A stretch of DNA of 64,000 nt from Carposina sasakii (GCA_014607495.2 CP053160.1:9796001-9860000); one strand, 5' to 3'. Positions 36,523 to 48,483 are shown, counted from the first letter of the stretch. The notes: generated by a model from the sequence alone, not told the origin. Made by a program: numbers and translations.

Positions 36523-36593
36523 GAGGGCGAGCGACTGAAGTGCGATCATGAATGCTTCGCAAATACTTCAACGTGGGTTTAATGACTCCAATG
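36523..36593 (+). CDS. 5-HT1: Serotonin receptor type 1, first coding exon
   Basis: This exon is preceded by a pyrimidine-rich tract ending in CAG and followed by a strong donor (ATG|GTAAGT). The start codon is at 36548-36550, so 36523-36547 is 5' UTR and 46 nt are coding (15 codons plus one base). The peptide begins MNASQILQRGFNDSN, with potential N-glycosylation sites at NAS and NDS, as expected for the extracellular end of an amine GPCR. The leftover G joins the AT at the start of the 46813 exon to make Asp, giving NDSNDEVTYPSDW without a frame break. The acceptor upstream means at least one more 5' UTR exon exists. The exon was found by reading for splice sites, so its assignment is inference, supported by the exact phase match and the plausible N-terminus. 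Confidence 0.72.
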
Positions 36594-37962
36594 GTAAGTA
36601 ATTAGTTAAATATTATATTATGTCACATAAAATAGAGAGAACCTTGCAGTGCCGGAGTCAGCGAGCGCATCAAATTCGAAACATTTATTTATCCAAAGTC
36701 GTATATCTCGCCAAGATATTTCGCTGTCGCACCGTTTCACATTTATTAATCCATTTCAATACGTTCACACTTAATTGCGTTCCCTAATTGAATAGAAAAG
36801 ATAATGAAAGGGAAAACGCAGGGTTGTAACCAGGCGACCCACTTTCAGGGTTCCAATTTAGGCAACAAATAAAATTATTCGCTATTGAAAACATTTTTAT
36901 TGGGATCTGTTGACAACGGATTATTATTACGTTATTTTAACTGAAATATAATATGAACAATATAATTCAAAACTTTTATAGTACAGCAAAACATGTAGCA
37001 TGTAGACACGATTCTCGATAAAAGAAAAAACGTGAAAGCTAATCAATATGACTCTGAGGTTAATAAATAAATTAACCCATGCCAAATATTTGGATATTGT
37101 ATCGGACAAAGTTAATTTGCGAAATATCTAATCTGATCACCAAATCCGGCCCTGTACGCATTCTGCGTTTCCGGTAGAACTGTATACAGAGTGTAACTGG
37201 AAATACCATGTAAAAAGTGAGAGTCTCTTCTTTATCCCGATCTCCATTCAATACTAACTACCTAATATTATGAAATTGTCGCTATCTGTCGCATTTTTAC
37301 GCCAAAACACTGCTTGCTTCTGTAGTCCACGCAGATGGAGTCTCGGGAATCCACTAGGTGAGTGTATGTATAGGTATAACATATACATAATAGTATGTAC
37401 GATTACACAGTCATAACTACTAGACGTAAAGTACATACACGCAGATAGTATATAAGCAGGTTTTTTTATTCCAGATGGACGACTGAAATATTTTCATGTG
37501 AACAATTCAGTAACAATGTAATACAATAACAACGTAACAATGTTGCGGCAGACCAAAAATTTTAAATAACAATGATTCCGAATCGCTTTTTGCATAATCA
37601 GAAATTATAGGCAATTTAATATTTCGACGTTCTCCGCCATAAATTTTAATAACAAACCGAAAATCAAGCAAATTAAAATCGATATCAGAATACGCACGTG
37701 CCTTGAATATTAAACCCGATTCGCTAAGCACAATGATGGGAAGTTATGGAGGTGGTGCGTTAATTTAAAAAGCTGGTTTTGTTTTACTAGCCTAGTCTCA
37801 TACTATTTAAAGAAAGAGGGTTTTAAAGTTTTCATTTTGGTTTTCTATCTACTATCTCCATTCTATTCTGTAATTCAGAATTGTCTTTTTATTTATTCAG
37901 TGTCTTAAAGTTAAATCTGTGATAATACAACTACTATAACCTAGTGCTTAATTACATAATTT
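36594..37962 (+). other. Start of receptor intron 1, no other gene
   Basis: AT-rich intronic DNA with only small repeat scraps, such as CACGCAGATGGAGTCTCGGG at 37328. Confidence 0.5.
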
Positions 37963-38133
37963 AATATTATAAACGCCAAAGTTTGTGAGTATGGATGGAT
38001 GGATGGTTGGTACTCTTTCGCGTCAAAACGGCTGGAGCGATTTTATTAAATTTGGTATGGAGTAAGCTGACACCCAAAATAACATATAGGCTAGTTTTTA
38101 TCCCGAGAAAATATTTTTAGCGCGGGCGTCCAC
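37963..38133 (-). mobile_element. Helitron-like non-autonomous repeat
   Basis: ATTATAAACGCCAAAGTTTG, GGATGGATGGATGG, then ATCCCGAGAAAAT and GCGGGCGTCCAC. It is the inverted relative of 26363-26590. Confidence 0.65.
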
Positions 38134-40344
38134 AAATTCTAAATATGGGCGTTTGTGGTAGTCAAAGATTTTTTTATTGATTTATTCCCGAAAAAAAAAG
38201 AACGAATAATGACATATTTCCGCTTTATGACAGCCGAGTGATTATTTAATCATAATAGCTCTATCGACAACCAACAGTGTTATTTATGTTGAGTTTCATT
38301 AAGATTATTTGTAATATTTCTTTTATGATTACCGTCTAAGATAAATGTTATGTGTGCAATAAAGACTAATAATAAGATTAACACTAGAATCGTCCCAAAA
38401 TGGTTTGAACCCTACCCCTCATGCTACACAATGACAGCTCTACTTAGCAGCACGTCTCCGAGGCACAACCCTAAATCCCCTTTCTTTGTTTTTGCAAAAA
38501 TACTCGTATACAGAATGATGGATTACCCCTGATTTCAACAGTGTAGCGAGCAACCTATTTTGAGAACGTAATAAAATAAATACATACCTAAATGTTAGTA
38601 CGAAATATGGTGGTAAATATAGTACTATAATTAGCAGCGATAACTATAATTTAGAATGTTTATGAAAAAATGTCTGTCTGTCGTACTTTCACGTCAAATC
38701 TAAATTTGGTAAACAGATAGTATTAAACCTGAGAATGGATATAGGAATATAGGCTATGTTTTATGCCAACAAACTCAGTAAAATGGTTGCCAAATATCAC
38801 GTTAAACAGTATTTATCGCATGAAAAAAGGCCAAAAATACTTAGGTACTACCAAACGAGTTACATACATACATAATCACGCCTTTATCCCTTACGGGGTA
38901 GACAGGGCACCAGGGGCCGATATAACCACATATAATATAACGTTATAATAAGAGCACCCATTATGTATTCATTTTAGATCCTCCCAATATTATTAAAGGA
39001 AAAATGGCGAACTCTGTGTCCTTTAAGATATCACTTCGACCCAGCAACTGTGTGAAAAATCGACCACACCTGTCTAAAGTAGCAGCTACACGAGCAATAT
39101 TGCCGATCTTTTGATACTTTGCGATAAATATGGCCGATCTTTACAATAGTCTGATTTGATACATAGAATGTGATTGAGAAGAATTTTAAACAAGACGCTA
39201 TCAAATTTATTTAGATACATCATCATCATCAGCCTATTACAGTCCACTGCTGGACGTAGGCCTCCCCCAGGGTAGTGGTAGCTAATATAACGTATAGCTT
39301 TTAAAAATAGCATAGCTCATTGTCCATAGCGCAGTAACCAACAATTTAATTGACTCGTTCCAAGCTCAACGCTATAGATATGCGCGAATCACGTGTCGCG
39401 TACGCATGACTCATCGCGCCTTCGTTCCACACGCGCACGCATAGCGTGTGACGGCCGGCGCCGGACTACCAATACCAACAGCTACCAGCTATGTGAATAT
39501 GAAATAGCGTCAAATAGAATATAGCGTATTCGTTCGGTCGTATTCGTGACTTATCATTGGCGTGATATTGGTATTGTGATATAGAACGTAACAGTTTGTT
39601 TTATAGAATTGCTCCGATGCCCGATTCTGGAACTAACATTTTTTGTATGCAGTTATATACCTTACATAATCATACACTAGGTAACTAGCGCCACCGTTCA
39701 AAGGAGCTACATATTTGGATAACAATCGCAACTCGTAACGTTATAATGTCACGGAAAAAATAGCGCGCTACTTGCATGTAGCATATCACTTTCACGCTTT
39801 CCGAGAATATAGGTTTATTGAACACGACTATCCGAGGGCACGCCACAAGATGGTATTTGCCCATAGTCACCACGCTGGGCTGGCGAGTTGGTGACCGAGA
39901 TGCATAATAAATAATAATCATGGTCATGCCCATGATCCCCAAAAAGTGCTTTTGACACATAAATGCTTAATCGAGCAACCTTAATTGTAAGTTGTCATGG
40001 TATTGCAAGCCCTGGTTTATCATTTTCTTATTATCTTTCTGTGGGACTAAAAGTTAGTGTACTGTAAAATGTGTGAATTATATTGATAAAGTTCTTGCTC
40101 GTTTGCTCCCTATGCATACCCGATGACCCGTCTGATACCCTTTCTTGAACTTTTCTACAGTTTAACTAGATCTACCAAATCAAACATACTGAAATCCGAC
40201 ATAAAGTTCGATTGAGGGTAAAGCCTACTCTTTCGAATGGAAGTAACGAATGCGGCTTTTCAATTTACTTATTTGATTTATTCATTTCGTTTAGAAAACC
40301 AGTTAAAGTTGCGATTTCGGGATTCTTTTTGCATTCTAAAAAGC
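38134..40344. other. Intronic DNA with short repeat scraps
   Basis: 38865-38935 is the CCTTTATCCCTTACGG repeat. 39222-39272 and 39838-39905 are short - strand pieces of the TGGACTGCAATAGG LINE tail. No coding sequence is seen. Confidence 0.5.
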
Positions 40345-40515
40345 CACTGTCGTAAGAGTCGACTAAGGAAGTCGGACCGACGATAAGCTAACAACTTATC
40401 ACTGTACTTCTACATCTATCCCCCCCCCTCACTAGGCTAAACGTGGCTGTGGAATCTCCTTTACGATCCTGCAGTTCTGGCTACCCCATTTCGGGAACTC
40501 AGCAGTGTGTTATGT
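40345..40515 (-). repeat. GCAGGATC-family repeat
   Basis: CTGTCGTAAGAGTCGACTAA through GATCCTGCAGTTCTGGCTAC CCC and AGCAGTGTGTTATG. Confidence 0.75.
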
Positions 40516-40558
40516 AAGTACTTATGTATGACGTCCCGGATATACTAATTATCGACAC

Positions 40559-40649
40559 AAATTTTTCGGACACTGGAGTACAGCACTTCAAAAGTGCATG
40601 ACCCGTACATGCACTTTTGAAGTGCTGTACTCCAGTGTCCGAAAAATTT
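40559..40649. repeat. Perfect 42 bp inverted repeat with 7 nt loop
   Basis: The left arm 40559-40600 (AAATTTTTCGGACACTGGAG onward) is the exact reverse complement of 40608-40649, around a loop ACCCGTA. The RNA would fold into one long hairpin. It may be a small MITE; no target duplication is clear. Confidence 0.9.
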
Positions 40650-42027
40650 TTCTTCATTGTCATACTGTGTTTTCTACTCAACGAAGTACATACCCATAAA
40701 AATATTATTATTATGTATCTCATTATATATTCTTGGGACTATAGAATCCCGGTTCTTTGAGAGGCGTGCATCGGGTCGTAGCCAAGATGTACGTGTCCTT
40801 TTTAGAGAACTTTAACATGCTGTTATTATTAAAATATTATTTCTAACAAAATACCCAACGATGTTCATGAAACACACAACTCATCAATCAGTGTAGCTTT
40901 CAACACTCATTTCAATTTATCCATCAAAAGGGTAACATCCGATCTTATCAACTGACCACTTATCGTTTCCGTCACTACGTTCAAAAAACCCGCCGGCATC
41001 ATCTCTCATTTCCGACACACGATCAATATCACGTGTGAAAAGGGGCTGCAAAATATACACTTTGATTTATTTGACCAATAAAAAATGATGCGTCAGCCAT
41101 TGTTTTTTTTTCCAAACTGTTTAATTGACACGCTGTTCTGAACGGCTGGCGATGGATATTGTTGCAAAATTTCGTTTTAGGTTAATCGGGGGTTATTTTT
41201 AGGAACGGATTATTGATGATCTGTTAAGGTAAAACAACGGAGCACTTTTATTAAATAACCTCATTTACATATAGAAAACATCGGACTGCGTAAAATCTTT
41301 ACTATACCAGTGTCACGACTTACACCAAGCCATTGATATCTATCAAGCTCAGGGGGCAATTCTTGAAATTTTTTGAGCCGAAACGCAACCACTAACGAAC
41401 CGTTAACGAAACGCGGTGCGATGCAATATATACTTACCGATTGAGTAATAAGGGTATATTTTGGCATGGCGTAATCGTGAGTATGAAAGAATAAAATTAA
41501 ATATCTGTCTCATGCTGAAATGTGTCTAGTTATGTCAGATGTGGCCGGCCATTCATCTGTATGGCCGGCCCACTGCCTACTTCAGTCTGCTACATTTCGA
41601 GACTATATCTGTCACTTTGGTCTTCTGCCGGATAACCTCGTTTCGGTAAATAATAAACTAATCAAATTAATATTGATGTTCGCCGTTATTTTTGATATTA
41701 AAGTATTTTTAACCCCTCTAACTAATCTACATGTTATATCATCATTAGCAAGTCCATCCTCAGTAGGTATGTTAACCTACTTCTTATCTTCGGATAAACT
41801 AAGCTTTATACTTATTTCGACTAAGCGATAAAGCGGTCGCCCAGTTTGTAGCAGCATGTATTATTCCCAACCCGTCCTAACGACAATCATTTATGACAGC
41901 CGGGACCTCGCTCAAGATATCCGAGCTCGTCTGAACGATGTAGGAAAACGCGAATATTGTAATGGAACCTTGGCCATATGGACGTACTGTAACATGCTTG
42001 TGAAATCCGTAATTACCCGACGGTCTC
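40650..42027. other. Intronic AT-rich sequence
   Basis: No gene or repeat recognised. Confidence 0.45.
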
Positions 42028-42150
42028 AAAAGGAGGTTAATGTTTTTCGAGAATTGTTTGCATGTATGTATAGGTATATTTCTTTGGCACGCTCTAGAGT
42101 CTAAACGGATTATCGCATTTATTGGTCTCGGTCGTGAGAGTGACAATAGG
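42028..42150 (+). repeat. Repeat with AAGGAGG...CTCTAGAG motifs
   Basis: AAAAGGAGGTTAATGTTTTTC, GGCACGCTCTAGAGTCTAAA, GGTCGTGAGAGTGACA. It joins the parts seen separately at 5983 and 21151. Confidence 0.6.
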
Positions 42151-42210
42151 TCAAAATTTTTATGCATTTGGGTATTTTCTTTAAAATAAATGAAGTTTAT
42201 TTTACGATAC

Positions 42211-42475
42211 TGGCCGCGTGGTGCCGGCAGAGTAGAATTCGTACCACCCCATGTCTGCCCGTGGGTATCGTACGAGGCGATTAAGGGTTTGCTTGTTGGG
42301 CAGCAGCGCCTCCCGTGTTGACAACATAGTCCAAAATACAAACTGCGGTCACCAACCCGCCTGCCCAGCGTGGTGACTATGGGCAAATACCCCTCATGGC
42401 AGTCTTGTGGCATGCCCTGGCGGAGGCCTACGTCCAGCAGTGGACTGCAATCAGCTGATGATGATGATGATGATA
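42211..42475 (+). repeat. Complete LINE 3' end with (GAT)n tail
   Basis: TGGCCGCGTGGTGCCGGCAG through CCAGCAGTGGACTGCAATCA and a GATGATGATGATGAT tail at 42457-42475. It is the fullest copy of the 3' UTR that follows the ORF remnant at 22107-22370. Confidence 0.8.
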
Positions 42476-43100
42476 CTATATGGCATGTATAACTTTTAAA
42501 CTAAGTTTGCTTTATTTAAATACGTCATACGTTCAGCATCAAAAAAAAAATTCAAAAGACTCGAACTATCCAAAAACGAAATACAAGACTTTGATGTCAA
42601 AAACGAAGCTCAAGAAGACGTGCGTTCTCAGGGAGCAGCCAAAAAATATTTTCTAAGATATTCCAGAAAATTGTCAGGATGCTTCCATTATACAAATTTT
42701 CTAGACAAAATGTGTTTTCCTGTAGGGATAAATGCGATGAAAAGGTTCGAAAAAACCCCATCAGGCAGCGTTTTTAAGTGGCAAAGCAAATTTCGCTAAG
42801 AAAACAACTCTGCAATTTTAATCTTTGCAAATGAAGTTCTCGGTTTATAAAAGCTTAATATTTATTAAGTAAAGTAGCTTCTAAGATTTTAATAGAGTTA
42901 AAAGGGAAGGTAGCAATTTTTTGTGTGATTACTGGCGTTTAGTAATTCATCTCCTTTAGCTTTGTATTTATTTATCTTATTCACATTATAATTCTAATGA
43001 GGCGTTCTCTCAGGCGATGAGCTAGCAGCTTGTCACTTATATCATAGAGGAATAAGATGTCATAGAGTGCTAATGTCATAGTAACTGTTTCGATGCACCA

Positions 43101-43442
43101 GCGGTGATATCCCAGTGGTGAAGACGTGCACCTTCCAAGCGGGAAGCGTAAGTTCGATCCCAGTCACGGGCCTGTACCAATGAATTTATTTCATGTACAG
43201 ATTTTAATGTTGTAAAATTGTCACTTAGCTCGTACCTCGGAAAGCACGTAAAACCGTTGGTCCTGCGCCTGATCTCTCTCCGGTCGTGTCGGCTTCCCGT
43301 CCCATCGGGCTATGAGAGTAACGGAATAGAGAGTGCATCTGTGATTGCGCACACACTTGTGCACTATAATATCTCCTGCGTACCTGACCAATCTTCGTAG
43401 TGATCGGTCGCCTTGGCCGAAATACGGTCGGAGATCATCATC
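43101..43442 (+). mobile_element. tRNA-derived SINE with LINE-like tail
   Basis: This 342 bp element starts GCGGTGATATCCCAGTGGTG (box A-like), then GTTCGATCCCAGTCACGGG (box B). It has a tRNA-unrelated body and ends GCCGAAATACGGTCGGAGAT CATCATC. That end matches the 3' end of the RTE-like LINE remnants at 17090-17125 and 48715-48750, which suggests shared retrotransposition machinery. It would be transcribed by RNA polymerase III. A shortened copy is at 3901-4112. Confidence 0.82.
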
Positions 43443-43591
43443 AGACTTTTCGGTGCCTCACAATTCCAGTCCTTGACACTTAGATTCTATTAGTGTAATA
43501 TATAGTAATGTACTACATTACTAATGTATTGTAACGTATAGTAATGCAATCTAAGTGTTAAGGACTGGAATTGTGAGGTACCGAAAAGTCT
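43443..43591. mobile_element. Palindromic MITE, 149 bp
   Basis: AGACTTTTCGGTGCCTCACA at one end pairs with TGTGAGGTACCGAAAAGTCT at the other. The arms are about 48 bp (to CTTAGATT / AATCTAAG) around an AT-rich loop. Confidence 0.8.
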
Positions 43592-44009
43592 AACGGTGCA
43601 TGAAACTGTTAGTATGACATTAGCACTCTATGTCTACATCTTATTCCTCTATGCTTACGAATATATTATACACCTAACCGCGCTATGCTAAAAGTGTCTG
43701 TGGAACCTCCTTCGTGATCATACAGTTCTAGCTGCTCCATTTTAGAAATACAACCGTATGTATAAGTATGCTAATAAAAGTATTTTTACGTTATGTGCAT
43801 TTCTCTAAGAACTAACGCAGAGTGATTGCGAAAAAATTCATTTCACCTCATTTCTGCGTCAAGCATAATTTTCCGCTCTATAAAGCTGAATGTGTACTCA
43901 GAACGCAAGGTGTTATCATACCTGCCCTCTGCTTATGCGGGAATTCACCTACTAGAATAATGTAATATCAGCTGAATCTGCTTCTGTACAAAGCGTAGGG
44001 TTTGATTAA

Positions 44010-46176
44010 CCCTTAAATGCATAGTTTCTTATTGCGGCCTGGAAAAAATCTTTTATGGTAGGAATTTAGGTACATATAACATAAAAAATAATGAAAAAAA
44101 TTTGGTATAAAAAAATAGGTATTTATTATGAAAAAATGTGTATGTAGACAATTGGCAACACTATGCGTGAAGTACTAAATTTATGCTTACATATTTGTAG
44201 GAGCCTATAAATCAACTCAATCTAAAAATAAATAATATACAGACAGTGAAATACAGCAAAACAGTTTCTTATGCCACCTTACATTTAGTACACAGTCCGC
44301 GAAAATCCTTTAGTTTGTAAGTGCAATCTAAGTGTTGGACCCCGATGTCTTTTTGCTTCTATCTCCCGGGTATATTGCTGCTTGAAGGCCTTCCTCTTTT
44401 GGGTTCAGTATTTTTTTTATAATTGCACAATGTATCCGCAAGATCTGATCTATAATACCTAGTGTCATGTTTGGGTGGTGTTTTTTATAAAGTACCCATG
44501 AATTTATTATCGCCATATCTATCATGTGATAAAATAATCGAATGTACCATTTTCGACTTTTGATTCGAATTTTGTAGCGGCCCAAAAAACTGTCCATCAT
44601 CTACTCCACCCAGCATTGTAATCTTTTACGATTTTTGGACAGGCAACAGAGATGTTTCTTATCAAATCTGCTATTCAGCTGGTTGGGAACCAACATAAGT
44701 AGATACCAATGCAAGTTACCGAGATATACGCCTTCATATACGAGTTCCTCATATGATCCCCTTGGAACAGAGTCCTTCATGAACTCTTTTACTACCGGCA
44801 ACTTACAGGTTTTACCGAGGCGGTTCCTCTGAATTGTGCCCAATGCATATATACCTTGAGTATGCAAGTAATATAACAAAGGAATTGACGAATAAAAATT
44901 ATCAAAATAAATTATGTGGTTCATCGTGGAATACAGCCTACTACACCAAGATCAGGCAAAGTTTTGAATGTCCTCCCAAAGTTGTGAGCGTAGCCAGACA
45001 ATGAACACAGAACATATAGCTTGAAACCCCACTTATGGGGCACTGCTTCATGAAATGCGCTACTTTCGTAGAGCACATCTGTTCATCTATCAAATGGTGT
45101 CAAATACAGGTCTTATTTTATGCAGACGGTCGTGATTTGGGTGACCAACGGGCTTGTGCAATGAGTTGTCATTGAAGTGAATGACGGATCGTAGTTTTTC
45201 AAATCTATTTAGCGTCATCGTTTCCATTATATATTTGAAGCCATACTTACCCCAATATGATCTTACAGTTTACTGACTGCCAAGAAACTGACGAATTTCC
45301 GTTACATTTACAGGAGGGCAGTTGGAGATGCCTTTTTGCGTGATATACAAGTTGGTCTCATTCACGCGAAAAATAGCGTTACATGGTGTTTCTAGTTGGG
45401 CAATTTCTGGGGAAAGGTCTGTATTACCTGTAAATCTGATACGGTCTTCACTAAATTCCAAATTGCCTTTTTTCCATATAAGTTGCCTATTTCCAGGCCG
45501 CTGCGCCAATGCTTGACAGTGGGTGACTAGTGAAGGCCCTGGAACTGTCCGGTAGATGGTCTTCTTCAGTAGGTAAATCAGGAAACTGATCTTCTTCTGC
45601 CTCTTCTAAATCCTGTATGAGATCTTGTACATTCGAGTAATAATCTAGGTCATTTTCGTCTCCTATAGACTCTTCATCTTCAGAAATGTCTCCATTTTCG
45701 AGACCTGATAAAATATTTTCAATATCTTGCTCTGTCAACCGTTTAGACATCCTAAAAAGAGATTAGCTAAAAGCCCAAATCATGCACATAATATGCAACA
45801 AACGCATAATGTAGACATTTGGCAACATACAGTTTTATAATACAGATCAAATAAAATTTATAAGTAAAATATAATAAATCAATAACTTACCTAATAAGAG
45901 TTGAGAATATATATTTTTTTTATAAGAAATAGCACTCGTATATCAATGAATACTGACACTTCTTATAACTCTATAAACTTAGTCGACCGCCAAATAGAAA
46001 TGTCAAAAAAAAAATAGATTTGCCGCCGAAACTTGCAAAATTTCTTTTTAGACATTCAATAAATCTATTATCTATGGTCGTATAAGTGCGTTCGGAAACA
46101 CATGCCATACAATTTCAACAAAATAGCGTGAAACATATACGTATGTATACATTTGGCAACAAGATGCATTTAAGGG
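44010..46176 (-). mobile_element. piggyBac-like transposon, decayed
   Basis: The ends are CCCTTAAATGCAT at 44010-44022 and its exact reverse complement at 46164-46176. The left flank is TTAA (44006-44009), the piggyBac target; the right flank is TAGA, a mutated TTAA. TTTGGCAAC motifs recur near both ends (44153, 45820, 46152). The transposase between them is broken. Confidence 0.85.
44269..45750 (-). pseudogene. piggyBac-like transposase, multiple frameshifts
   Basis: The start is at 45750 (MSKRLTEQDIENIL) with an acidic N-terminus, as in the family. Pieces follow in different frames. 45509-45270 (IWKKGNLEF) precedes the typical MTLNRFEKLRSVIHFND near 45220-45160. At 44924-44601 is the catalytic-region segment YFDNFYSSIPLLYYL, GIYALGTIQRNR. 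At 44600-44328 comes RKWYIRLFYHMIDMAIINSW. The tail near 44330-44269 (LDCTYKLKDFRGLCTKCKVA) is what remains of the C-terminal Cys-rich domain. At least four frame breaks and internal stops make it non-functional. Confidence 0.85.
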
Positions 46177-46812
46177 TAGAACTCAAAAGCATTCGCGATA
46201 ATATTTGACACCAATCTTATTTGAAATTATTATATGTATAGATAACATGAGGATTTTCATAAAAAATGTATGTGAAAATTCTAAATTACCTTCCTTACCT
46301 GATCCGCGTTCATCCCTCAGATAATAAAATACTTTTGAAACACGCACATATCAAAAGGGTGTAACATCTGAGTAATCCTTCACGAACATTCTACCTCTTA
46401 TGTTAATTTCTCTTTCACGGTTGGTTTGCTGGAAGAAATCTCTTTTAGAGATAAGCACGCCTTTGTACATTTTCTTTGTCATAAACTTTATTTGTGAAAA
46501 CTTTACTGTGTACAATAAAGCATAATAATAATAATAATAACATTCCTGGGTATTTACATAGTCAATGTGACATCGTTTTACAGTAACGTCAGGGCTTCCT
46601 AGACTGTAGGACGATCTTATTGTCTCAAATCTTTCTGCAACCAGTAGTGTCAAATTAATTTGAGATTTGACATACGGGAATGAACGATCAAGCAAGTCAA
46701 GACTTGGTTACGCTCAGGTTGCGCTACATATGGCCAGTTAAATATCTAGTGGGAAAACTGCTCCACTTCCTCATGACGAAACCCTTGACTCAAACCTTGA
46801 TATCTTTTCCAG
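46177..46812. other. Intronic sequence before the second receptor exon
   Basis: AT-rich, with a short (AAT)n run at 46526-46540; the splice acceptor for the next exon is at its end. Confidence 0.5.
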
Positions 46813-46989
46813 ATGAAGTCACATACCCATCAGACTGGTTCAACTGCTCGTGGGTGGACGCTGGGTGGGGCTGCAATGGTACCCTCAACGCCACGCTCGG
46901 CAACTCCACCAGCAGCGACTACACCGCGCTCGTCCTCAAGGCCGTTACCTCGGTGGTGCTCGCCCTCATCATACTGGCTACGGTTATTG
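46813..46989 (+). CDS. 5-HT1: Serotonin receptor type 1, second coding exon (N-terminal tail and TM1)
   Basis: The exon lies between TTTTCCAG and a GTACGC donor. It encodes 58 full codons plus split codons at both ends (phase 1/1). The peptide has an extracellular tail rich in N-glycosylation sites (NCS, NGT, NAT, NST), then the hydrophobic TM1 stretch KAVTSVVLALIILATVIG. The split last codon completes Gly with the 62690 exon, forming the GN motif of TM1 (N1.50) that class A GPCRs share. The sequence resembles insect 5-HT1 receptors, which couple to Gi and lower cAMP; that role is family knowledge. GC content and codon use are clearly higher than in the flanking AT-rich intron, as for a real exon. 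Whether this is the 1A or 1B paralogue cannot be settled from these exons. Confidence 0.88.
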
Positions 46990-47124
46990 GTACGCGAGGA
47001 ATAATTAGGCAACTTTTAATAGCAAAACCTAAGCAAAGCGATTTTATGCGATCGCGAAAATTGAGACACCACGCGGGGCGTGTGGATCAAGTAAAATCAC
47101 TATTACTACATTATTATAAAACAA

Positions 47125-47310
47125 AATCCCTTACCGCTGTCTGTGTGTCCCTATGTATGCTTAGAGCTTAAAAACTACGCAACGGATTTTGATGCGGTTT
47201 TTTTAATATATAGAGGGAAATAAGAGGAAGGTTTATATGTACAACTTGGGACTTCGCACGGGTGCAATACCCCTTCACGCGGACGAAGTCATGACGGCCG
47301 AAGAAAACAT
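47125..47310 (-). repeat. Helitron-like repeat fragment
   Basis: CTGTCTGTGTGTCCCTATGT, AACTACGCAACGGATTTTGA, TCACGCGGACGAAGTCATGA: pieces of a Lepidoptera-wide repeat. Confidence 0.6.
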
Positions 47311-47559
47311 AATAAGCCGATAATAAGACAGATTTTTGTTTGCAACGGAATCTGAATTTCAACGATCCATCTCTTAAATTAATAAAATAATTGTTTAATA
47401 GGTTGAATTTCTAATCCTAAAAGGAATGTAGTACAGAACCGTTTATCTCAGATGCTATTCAGGTCAATCGCTCTCTCATGCCGCCCTAAGCAGAAAGATT
47501 ACTTGATAGCAGATTGTCAGATATTTATAGCATGCATAGATTTAGATATTTATGTGTTC

Positions 47560-47760
47560 TCGAAATGGGGTAACCAGAACTGCGGGAACATAATGTAAAC
47601 ACAGACAACTTCATGAATGTAAATAATCTGTGACAATTGATAGCTGAGTCTGAAAGAATGCCCGACCTTCTTAGTAGACTCTTGCGACATGCACAGAAGG
47701 AGATGCAGCTGATGTATTCTAGGGAAGCCCTGCATCAGCACAGGGCGGATTATATCAATA
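47560..47760 (+). repeat. GCAGGATC-family repeat
   Basis: GAAATGGGGTAACCAGAACT to GAAGCCCTGCATCAGCACAG, adjoining the MITE at 47767. Confidence 0.75.
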
Positions 47761-47766
47761 TATATA

Positions 47767-48235
47767 CAGGGTGTGTATGACAGCCAGGCAAACACTGAAA
47801 TACTAAACAAGTACCATTGATTTAAGTTATACGATAGTATTATTACTCGCGGAAATGCATTTTTAATTTGATTATCCGCAATGTTTGCTTTCCGCGCCAA
47901 TTATATCAGGCATTGCTGTGACTAGTTAAATGGGCTTATTGGTTAATTGTGTGATATATTACTGATTTTTTACCACTTGTGACTCTCCATTGGGGCTGAT
48001 CAGTATTTTGAACTGTTTTGGGACCAACATTTTTTTGAAAATACCATTAGTTAAAATTTTGTTTTTAAGTCATTATCTGAGGGCTACTGAAACGAACTAC
48101 ACAATTTTTTCCTAAAAAAAATTAAAAATGTCGGATAATTTTGGAATTTTCCTGCGAAAATTTTCTGTGGTTTTCGCCTCAGAAACATGGTCTGAAGTTG
48201 CCTCATCAATATTTGTCTGGCTGTCACTCACCCTG
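47767..48235. mobile_element. CAGGGTG-type MITE
   Basis: This 469 bp element starts CAGGGTGTGTATGACAGCCA and ends TGGCTGTCACTCACCCTG, with TA on both sides. It matches the left part of 27509-27870. Non-coding. Confidence 0.8.
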
Positions 48236-48483
48236 TATATTACGAGGGTGTAACGTAATGAGCCGGATTATGCAATCTTCCTATAACATTTATACATGGA
48301 AGTGCCACTATTACAGCTATTGGATTTCAATAATGCATAGAAAATTAGATCCAATTTCCATCAAATTACTATAGTTACCTTGATATTACCCATAAAGATT
48401 ACTCGTAGTGTATTGCCCGATTTTCCTGATAGATTTAACCTTCTTACTGACCTTACAAACTATTTCCATGCAATCGATATTAT

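Larger units (their letters stand above)
43044..43652. mobile_element. MITE with 56 bp inverted arms, itself interrupted
   Basis: The left arm 43044-43099 (ATAGAGGAATAAGATGTCAT) pairs with 43595-43652 (ATCTTATTCCTCTAT). The loop is filled by a SINE and a second hairpin. Confidence 0.7.
43004..43770 (-). repeat. GCAGGATC-family repeat with nested insertions
   Basis: The halves 43004-43040 (CGTTCTCTCAGGCGATGAGC) and 43660-43770 (CGCGCTATGCTAAAAGTGTC, CATACAGTTCTAGCTGCTCC) belong together; the material between is inserted. Confidence 0.7.
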
